From Thermaceae bacterium (GTDB lineage Bacteria > Deinococcota > Deinococci > Deinococcales > Marinithermaceae), in the NCBI GenBank assembly GCA_027023345.1, contig JALVVO010000106.1:1-12695 (forward strand): DNA of 12,695 nt, read 5' to 3'. Below, piece after piece: positions 7,004 through 12,695 of this stretch. The stretch's first letter is position 1, and the number at the start of each line of letters is the position of its first letter. A program made the translations under genes and the position numbers. Under the pieces are notes generated by a model. That model was given only the letters and a program-made list of their open reading frames with translations, did not search any database and was not told where the DNA came from.

Positions 7004-7984
7004 CTAGCGCTTGCGGGCGAAGACCATCTTGCCGAGCTGGGTCTGGATCACCTGGGTGACCACCGCCTCGACCCACTCGCCCTTCGCGTCGGCGGCGCGC
7101 TCGACCACGACCATGGTGCCGTCCTCGAGGTAGCCGACCCCCTGGCCCGGTTCCTTCCCTGGCTTTTGGATCTTGACCCGGATTGCCTGCCCCGGCTGGT
7201 AGGGCGCTTTGAGGGCGTGGGCGAGCGCGTGGATCGAGAGCCCGGGCACCCCGTAGACCTTGGCCAGGGCGAGGAGCGCCGAGTCGTTGGAGACGATCGC
7301 CATCCCCCGGGCGCGGGCGAGCTTCAAGAGCGCGTCGTCCACCTCGCCGGCGAGGCCGGTATCGAGGACCCGCACCCCGAGCTCGCCGAGCCGGGCCAGG
7401 GTCTCGAGCCCCCGCCGCCCCTTGGCCCGGGCGAGCGGATCGTTGCTGTCGGCGAGGCCTTGCAGTTCCTTGAGCACGAAGTCGGGGACGAAGACCGGCC
7501 CCTCCAAAAACCCGAGTTCCAAGACGTCGGCCACCCGCCCGTCGATCAACACCGAGGTGTCGAGCAGCTTGCCCCCCTGGGGCCCGGTCTCGGCCACCGC
7601 CCGACGGAAGAGGTGCCGGTTCGCCAGCGCCACCGCGGAGAAGACGGTGATCAAGACCAGGGCGAGCAAGAGCGAGTGGTACCAGCCAAAGCCCGGCACC
7701 TGGGAGAGCAGGGTGGTGAGCAAGACCGCGGCGATCAGGGCGATCAAGCTCCCGGTGGCGACCGCCAGCGGCACCTCGGGGGGGATCCGTCGCCAGGCCC
7801 GCTGCGCCCGCTCGGCGAGGAAGGCGAGCCGGGGCCCCACCAAGATCGCGGTGAGCAGGCCCACCAGGGTGAGGTAGAGGGTATTGAGCGAGGAGACCTC
7901 GTACTCGGCGGAGAGCCACAGGCCCAGGCGGTACCCGAGAAAACCAAACACGGCCAGGGTCGCCGCCTGAACCGCCTTCCGCAT
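7004..7984 (-). CDS. yacL: Membrane-anchored PIN/TRAM domain protein (YacL family)
   Basis: A 326-residue protein matching the YacL family: four N-terminal membrane segments (about 5-24, 33-57, 72-95, 102-122), then a cytoplasmic PIN nuclease domain and a TRAM RNA-binding domain. PIN begins at KLLDTSVLIDGR (139-150). Its acidic residues are Asp142, Glu173 (LKELQGLADS), Asp216/Asp217 (EVDDALLKLA) and Asp234 (VSNDSALL), so the metal-binding set appears intact and nuclease activity is plausible. TRAM covers about 262-326, with GVGYLEDGTMVVVE and GKMVFA near the end. The cellular role of the family is not settled. The gene starts 9 nt after the radA stop, with only a weak GGTAGG as Shine-Dalgarno, so coupling to radA is likely. 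In Bacillus subtilis yacL also lies just beyond clpC-radA-disA. No terminator follows. Confidence 0.92.
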   Translation of the reverse strand: MRKAVQAATLAVFGFLGYRLGLWLSAEYEVSSLNTLYLTLVGLLTAILVGPRLAFLAERAQRAWRRIPPEVPLAVATGSLIALIAAVLLTTLLSQVPGFGWYHSLLLALVLITVFSAVALANRHLFRRAVAETGPQGGKLLDTSVLIDGRVADVLELGFLEGPVFVPDFVLKELQGLADSNDPLARAKGRRGLETLARLGELGVRVLDTGLAGEVDDALLKLARARGMAIVSNDSALLALAKVYGVPGLSIHALAHALKAPYQPGQAIRVKIQKPGKEPGQGVGYLEDGTMVVVERAADAKGEWVEAVVTQVIQTQLGKMVFARKR

Positions 7985-7993
7985 GGTAAAAGC

Positions 7994-9286
7994 CTACCGG
8001 GAAACCCGCGCCGTTTCCACGGCCTCCTCGACGCTCCGCACCGCGCCCGGGGCGAGCACCCGGGAAAAGCCGGCCCGCTCGGCCTCGGCGAGGCGGCGCT
8101 CGAGGGCCGGCACGCTCCGGACCTCGCCCGCGAGCCCGACCTCGCCCACCACCGCGAGGTCCTCAGGGATCGGCCGCTGCACCACCGCGGAGTACACCGC
8201 GAGCACCACCGCGAGGTCGAGCCCCGGGTCGGCGACCCGCATCCCCCCGGCGAGATTGACGTAGACGTCGAGCTGGCCGAGCCGGAGCCCGAGCCTCCGC
8301 TCCACCACCGCGAGCGCCACGTCCACCCGCCGGGGGTCGAGCCCCTGGACCACCCGCTTGGGGGCGGCGTAGGGCGAGCGCGCGGCCAGGGCCTGGACCT
8401 CGAGCAACATCGGCCGCTCGCCGGCGAGCGCGATCCCCACCACGCTCCCCGGCACCCCCACAGGACGCTCGGCGAGGAAGGCCTCGGAGGGATTGGGAAC
8501 CTCGAATAGGCCCCGATCCTCCATGCGGAAGACCCCGACCTCGCCCACCGGACCGAAGCGGTTCTTCTGGCTCCTGAGCACGCGAAAGAGCCCGGCGGTC
8601 TCGAGGTAGAGGGTCGCGTCCACCACGTGCTCGATCGTCTTGGGCCCGGCCACCGTGCCCTCCTTGGTCACGTGGCCGACGAGCACCACCACGCTGCCGG
8701 TGGCCTTGGCCAGCCGGGTGAGGGCCTGGGTCGCGTTCCGGACCGCCACCAGGGAGCCGGGGGTTCCCTCGGCGGCAATGGTCTGGATCGAGTCCACGAA
8801 GATCGCACGCGGCCGCTCGGCCTCGAGGAGGGCGACGAGGGGCTCGAGCTCGGTCTCGCGCACGAGCAAGAGCTCCTCGCGCACCCCGAGCCGCCGGGCC
8901 CGCTGCTTGATCTGTCCCGGCGACTCCTCGCCGGCGACGTAGAAGACCCGTTCCCCGCGGGCGAGCAACCGGTCGGCGATCTCCAAGAGGAGCGTGCTCT
9001 TCCCCACCCCAGGCTCGCCGCCGAGGAGCACCACCTCGCCGGCCACGAAGCCGCCGCCGAGCACCCGGTCGGCCTCGGCAAAGCCGGTGGGAACGCGCTC
9101 CTCGGCGCTCTCGGAGACCGCCTTAAGGGGGACCACCTCGGCCGGCGCCGCCCGGGAAGCGGTTTTTGCTTGCTCTGGAACCTCCTCCTTGAAGCTTCCC
9201 CAGGCCCCGCAGGAGGGGCAACGTCCTAGCGGCTTCGCCGTGCGGTAGCCGCACTCGACGCAGACGAAGCGGGCCGGGCGCGCCAC
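7994..9286 (-). CDS. radA: DNA repair protein RadA (Sms), RecA-like branch-migration ATPase
   Basis: RadA processes recombination intermediates and assists RecA-dependent strand exchange and branch migration. The 430-residue protein has the complete family layout: an N-terminal C4 zinc finger (Cys9, Cys12, Cys23, Cys26), a RecA-like ATPase core with Walker A GEPGVGKST (Lys96) and Walker B AIFVDS (Asp165), the RadA-specific KNRFG motif (241-245), and a C-terminal Lon-protease-like domain with VNLAGGMRVADPGLDLAV (343-360). The Lon-type domain is normally proteolytically inactive in RadA. The start is GTG at 9286, whose G is the last base of the clpC stop TAG (TAGTG), a 1-nt overlap implying translation by ribosomes finishing clpC. 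It shares the operon with clpC and yacL. Confidence 0.97.
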   Translation of the reverse strand: MARPARFVCVECGYRTAKPLGRCPSCGAWGSFKEEVPEQAKTASRAAPAEVVPLKAVSESAEERVPTGFAEADRVLGGGFVAGEVVLLGGEPGVGKSTLLLEIADRLLARGERVFYVAGEESPGQIKQRARRLGVREELLLVRETELEPLVALLEAERPRAIFVDSIQTIAAEGTPGSLVAVRNATQALTRLAKATGSVVVLVGHVTKEGTVAGPKTIEHVVDATLYLETAGLFRVLRSQKNRFGPVGEVGVFRMEDRGLFEVPNPSEAFLAERPVGVPGSVVGIALAGERPMLLEVQALAARSPYAAPKRVVQGLDPRRVDVALAVVERRLGLRLGQLDVYVNLAGGMRVADPGLDLAVVLAVYSAVVQRPIPEDLAVVGEVGLAGEVRSVPALERRLAEAERAGFSRVLAPGAVRSVEEAVETARVSR

Positions 9287-11493
9287 TAGACGAGGCTAAG
9301 CTCCTCTTCGAAGCGAAGCTCCCCGTCCTCGACCCGGACGAAGATGCGGGCCGAGGGGTTCTTGAGCACCTCGAGCGAGAGGGGATCCTCCACCCGCTCG
9401 CGGATCACGCTCCTGAGCTGCCGGGCGGAGCCGGTCTTCTCAGCGTGGGCCACCACCCACTCGGCGACCTCGGGGGCAAAGCGCACGAAGACCTCGCGCC
9501 CGGCCATCTCCTCCTCGATCTCCCTGAGCATCATGCCGGCGATCTGGACGAGCTCCGCCTCGGTGAGCGGCCGGAAGCGGATCACCTCGTCGAGCCGGTC
9601 GAGGAACTCCGGGGTAAAGAGGGCCTTCAGGGGCGAGTCGGTGTCCACCTCGGTGCCGGTGAAGCCGATCCCGGGTCCGACGTTGAAGCCGGTGTTCGAG
9701 GTCATGATCAGGATCACCCGGCGGAAGTCCACGGTGCGGCCCAGGCCGTCGGTGAGCCGGCCCTCGTCGAGGACCTGGAGGAAGGTGTTGTAGATGTCCG
9801 GGTGGGCCTTTTCGATCTCGTCGAGGAGCACCACGCTAAAGGGCTGGCGACGGATCGCCTCGGTGAGCCGCCCGCCCTGCTCGTAGCCGACGTAGCCGGG
9901 GGGCGCCCCGATCAGCTTGGAGATCGAGTGGGGCTCGGCGAACTCGCTCATGTCGAAGCGCACGAGCGCCCGCTCGGAGCCAAAGAGCACCTCGGCCAGC
10001 GCCTTCGCGAGCTGGGTCTTCCCCACCCCCGAGGGCCCGACGAAGAGGAAGGAGGCGGCCACCCGGGTGCGCCCGCCGAGACCAACCCGCGAACGACGGA
10101 GCGCGCTCGCGAGCGCCCGAACTGCCTCCTCCTGGCCGACCACGCGCCTTCCCAGCTCCTCCTCGAGGCTCAAAAGCTTCTCGTCGTCGCGGTCGTCCAC
10201 GTAGATCCCGCCCCAGGAGTCCACCACGCTCTCGATGTCCTCCCGGGTGACCACCGGGGTGCCGTCCTCGTCCTCGGCCACCGGAAGGCCCAGGGAGGCG
10301 TTCAAACGGACGCGGCTCGCGGCCTCGTCGATCAGGTCAATCGCTTTATCCGGGAAGTTGCGCCCGGGCAGGCTGCGGATCCCCACCTTGACCGAGAGGT
10401 CGAGGACCTCGTCGGGGATCGCCACCCCGTGGTGGGCCTCGTAGCGGGGGCGGAGCCCTTTTAGGATCTCGAGGGTCTCCTCGGGGCTCGGCTCGAGCAC
10501 GATCACCGGCTGGAAGCGGCGCTCGAGCGCGGCGTCCTTCTCGATGTAGCGGTGGTACTCCCCGGTGGTGGTGGCGCCGATCACCTGGATCTCGCCGCGA
10601 GAGAGCGGGGGCTTCAAGATGTTGGCCGCGTCCAGCGTCCCCTCCGCCCCGCCGGCGCCGATCAGGGTGTGGAGCTCGTCGATGAAGGCGATGACCTTCG
10701 CGGTCTTGAGCTCCTCGATAATCTGGCGGAGCCGCTCCTCGAACTCGCCGCGGTACTTGGTCCCGGCCACCACCCCGGCGAGGTCGATCTGCACCACCCG
10801 GGCGCCCCGGAGCACCGGGGGCACCCGGCCCTCGACGATCGCCTGGGCGAGCCCCTCGACGATCGCTGTCTTGCCCACGCCAGGATCGCCCACCAAAACG
10901 GGGTTATTCTTCGTCCTTCGGGCGAGGATCTGGATCACCCGGTTGATCTCCTCGGTGCGGCCGATCACCGGGTCCAGCCGGCCCTCGCGGGCCTCCTTGG
11001 TCAGGTCGCGCCCGTACTCGTCCAGGAAAGGGGTTTGCTGGGTCTTCTCCTTGGCCTGCCCGCCCGCCTCGGCGTTCGCCAGCACCCGCCAGCGGATCGC
11101 GTCCACGTCCTTGGCGAAGTGGGTGAGGATGCGGTAGGCGACCCCGTCGCCCTCGCGGATGATCCCGAGCAGGATGTGCTCGGTCCCGATCACCGGGCTG
11201 CCCATGTTGCGGGCCTCGGCCGCGGCGAGCTCCATCACCCGCCGAGCCCGGGGGGTGATCGCCGGAGGCTCGCCGGCGCGGCTGCCCTCGCCCCGCCCCA
11301 CCAGCTCCTCCACCATCCGTCGCATGACCTCGAGGTTGGCGCCGTACTCCGCGAGGATCTTGGCCGCGGTTCCGCCCTCGCGCATCAGGCCGAGGAGCAG
11401 GTGCTCGGGACCGATCATCGAGTGGCCGAGCCGGCTCCCCTCCTCCCTCGCGTAGTGGAAGACCAGCCTCGCGCGGTCGTCGTACCTGTTCAA
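9286..11493 (-). CDS. clpC: ClpC-type AAA+ unfoldase of the Clp protease, lacking the M-domain
   Basis: A 735-residue Hsp100 ATPase that unfolds substrates for ClpP. Two Clp_N repeats (about 5-65 and 80-140) precede AAA1, with Walker A GDPGVGKT (Lys208), Walker B FIDELH (Asp272, Glu273), pore loop KYRG (246-249) and arginines 325-326. AAA2 has Walker A GPSGVGKT (Lys492), Walker B LLDEIEKAH (Asp558, Glu559), pore GYVG (533-536) and sensor-2 region SARQLR. IGF at 609-611 matches the ClpP-docking tripeptide. Between AIDLIDEA (384-391) and the end of AAA1 (TREDIESVV) only some 20 residues remain, so the UVR-type coiled coil of Bacillus ClpC is missing, making the layout ClpA-like. The start is TTG at 11493, with GAAAGGGG 8 nt upstream; upstream ATG and GTG codons are out of frame and soon terminate. 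First gene of clpC-radA-yacL. Confidence 0.95.
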   Translation of the reverse strand: MNRYDDRARLVFHYAREEGSRLGHSMIGPEHLLLGLMREGGTAAKILAEYGANLEVMRRMVEELVGRGEGSRAGEPPAITPRARRVMELAAAEARNMGSPVIGTEHILLGIIREGDGVAYRILTHFAKDVDAIRWRVLANAEAGGQAKEKTQQTPFLDEYGRDLTKEAREGRLDPVIGRTEEINRVIQILARRTKNNPVLVGDPGVGKTAIVEGLAQAIVEGRVPPVLRGARVVQIDLAGVVAGTKYRGEFEERLRQIIEELKTAKVIAFIDELHTLIGAGGAEGTLDAANILKPPLSRGEIQVIGATTTGEYHRYIEKDAALERRFQPVIVLEPSPEETLEILKGLRPRYEAHHGVAIPDEVLDLSVKVGIRSLPGRNFPDKAIDLIDEAASRVRLNASLGLPVAEDEDGTPVVTREDIESVVDSWGGIYVDDRDDEKLLSLEEELGRRVVGQEEAVRALASALRRSRVGLGGRTRVAASFLFVGPSGVGKTQLAKALAEVLFGSERALVRFDMSEFAEPHSISKLIGAPPGYVGYEQGGRLTEAIRRQPFSVVLLDEIEKAHPDIYNTFLQVLDEGRLTDGLGRTVDFRRVILIMTSNTGFNVGPGIGFTGTEVDTDSPLKALFTPEFLDRLDEVIRFRPLTEAELVQIAGMMLREIEEEMAGREVFVRFAPEVAEWVVAHAEKTGSARQLRSVIRERVEDPLSLEVLKNPSARIFVRVEDGELRFEEELSLV

Positions 11494-11501
11494 CGCAAAA
11501 A

Positions 11502-11509
11502 CCCCTTTC
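11502..11509 (-). promoter_or_regulatory. Shine-Dalgarno (GAAAGGGG) supporting the clpC TTG start
   Basis: GAAAGGGG on the minus strand ends 8 nt before the TTG at 11493. The nearest ATG (11516) and GTG (11513) share another frame that hits a stop within nine codons, so TTG is the best-supported start. Confidence 0.6.
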
Positions 11510-11546
11510 GCACCATGAATCCGGACCGTCCTCGCCTTAGGCCCAT

Positions 11547-11557
11547 GATATAGTATC
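11547..11557. promoter_or_regulatory. Near-symmetric bidirectional -10 between clpC and glyQ
   Basis: GATATAGTATC reads as TATAGT (11549-11554) on the plus strand toward glyQ and as TACTAT (11555-11550) on the minus strand toward clpC. GATA and TATC arms flank a 3-nt centre. Expected leaders are about 50 nt on each side. No good -35 is visible for either direction. No CIRCE or CtsR-type operator is seen nearby. Confidence 0.5.
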
Positions 11558-11567
11558 GGCGCTTTTC

Positions 11568-11588
11568 CGGGGGGCGACTCTACCCCCG
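11568..11588 (+). repeat. GC-only hairpin in the glyQ leader
   Basis: CGGGGG (11568-11573) and CCCCCG (11583-11588) can form a perfect 6-bp stem with a 9-nt loop in the 5' leader, ending 10 nt before the glyQ Shine-Dalgarno. There is no T tract, so it is not an intrinsic terminator. It could be a leader stabiliser or just a GC-rich coincidence. Confidence 0.4.
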
Positions 11589-11609
11589 CTCACCAAACGA
11601 GGGGGAGGC

Positions 11610-12459
<850 letters not shown>

Positions 12460-12476
<17 letters not shown>

Positions 12477-12695
12477 GATCGGCACCGAGGAACTTCCGGC
12501 CTGGTACGTCGCCGAGGGCGAGGCGGCCCTTCGAAAAAGCCTCGCCGACCGCCTGATCGAGGCCCGGATCGCCTTCGAGGGGATCGAGACCTTCGCCACC
12601 CCGCGCCGGCTCGCGGCGCGGGTCCTGGGCCTCGCCGAACGGCAGAGGCCCCTCGAAGAGGAGCGCCGGGGCCCCCCGGCGCTCCTCTTCGAGGG
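12460..12695 (+). CDS. glyS: Glycyl-tRNA synthetase beta subunit, 5' part only
   Basis: Only the first 78 codons lie in the window. The N-terminus MKLLLEIGTEELPAWYV is the GlyS signature, and FEGIETFATPRRLAARV followed by LEEERRGPP is the expected continuation; GlyS is normally near 690 residues. The beta subunit mainly recognises tRNA-Gly and is required for aminoacylation. The start is GTG at 12460, inside the end of glyQ (17-nt overlap, different frame), with GGAGGAG about 5 nt upstream in the glyQ coding sequence. The frame is open to the right edge. Confidence 0.95.

Noticed and set aside
6961..7006. Terminator between yacL and sucC
   Set aside because: GGGGC/GCCCC can pair but no T tract follows, and the area overlaps the sucC promoter.
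6948..7919. Upstream extension of sucC to a 702-residue protein
   Set aside because: The extra residues are Arg/Gly/Pro-rich shadow of yacL; the Shine-Dalgarno and canonical N-terminus place the start at 6947.
6998..8509. 503-codon plus-strand frame across yacL and radA
   Set aside because: His/Gly/Asp/Leu-rich reverse reading of two well-recognised genes; no domain and no start context.
9445..11553. Long plus-strand frames antisense to clpC
   Set aside because: Composition typical of antisense shadow frames in GC-rich DNA; clpC is unambiguous on the minus strand.
11494..11609. Possible CIRCE, CtsR operator, T-box or riboswitch upstream of clpC/glyQ
   Set aside because: None of the consensus elements is present; only the symmetric -10 and a short hairpin are visible.

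Overview
The window is GC-rich (about 70% by eye), gene-dense and ordinary chromosomal in character. Protein sequences, TANNNT-type -10 elements close to start codons and the gene set (DrII-like RNase II, YacL-type PIN/TRAM protein, ClpC, SucCD) fit a thermophile of the Deinococcota, most likely the Thermaceae. A two-subunit glycyl-tRNA synthetase argues against Thermus itself, whose GlyRS is a single-chain enzyme, and points to a related genus such as Oceanithermus or Marinithermus. This placement is inference from motifs, not from a search.

Layout, left to right. (1) 1-1539, minus: most of an RNase II-family exoribonuclease, cut by the left edge. (2) 1569-4509, plus: an S9 serine peptidase and an M48 membrane metallopeptidase overlapping by 17 nt. 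They diverge from the RNase gene across only 29 bp. (3) 4506-4841, minus: a small AhpD/carboxymuconolactone-decarboxylase-like protein, convergent with the M48 gene and sharing a CTAG that is the stop codon on both strands. (4) 4896-4931: a bidirectional-looking terminator. (5) 4948-6947, minus: sucC-sucD (succinyl-CoA synthetase) with a 4-nt ATGA overlap, a perfect TATAAT and a strong Shine-Dalgarno deciding a TTG start. (6) 7004-11493, minus: clpC-radA-yacL, tightly coupled (1-nt overlap, then a 9-nt gap). (7) 11494-11609: a 116-bp divergent promoter region with a nearly symmetric -10. (8) 11610-12695, plus: glyQ-glyS (17-nt overlap), glyS cut by the right edge.

Functionally the window combines RNA turnover, proteolysis (S9, M48, and ClpC working with a ClpP encoded elsewhere), recombination repair (RadA), a membrane-anchored PIN/TRAM protein, the TCA cycle (SucCD) and translation (GlyRS). 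clpC-radA-yacL resembles the Bacillus clpC-radA-disA-yacL neighbourhood, minus disA, ctsR and mcsAB. ClpC has no M-domain coiled coil, which matches the absence of McsB from this cluster.

I found no mobile element, CRISPR, tRNA, rRNA or cryptic accessory gene, and nothing I would call a new system. The points worth a second look are regulatory and architectural: the leaderless divergent pair, the shared CTAG stops with a terminator placed beyond the opposing gene, the M-domain-less ClpC, the symmetric clpC/glyQ promoter and the type of GlyRS at this locus. All non-coding gaps are shorter than 300 bases.
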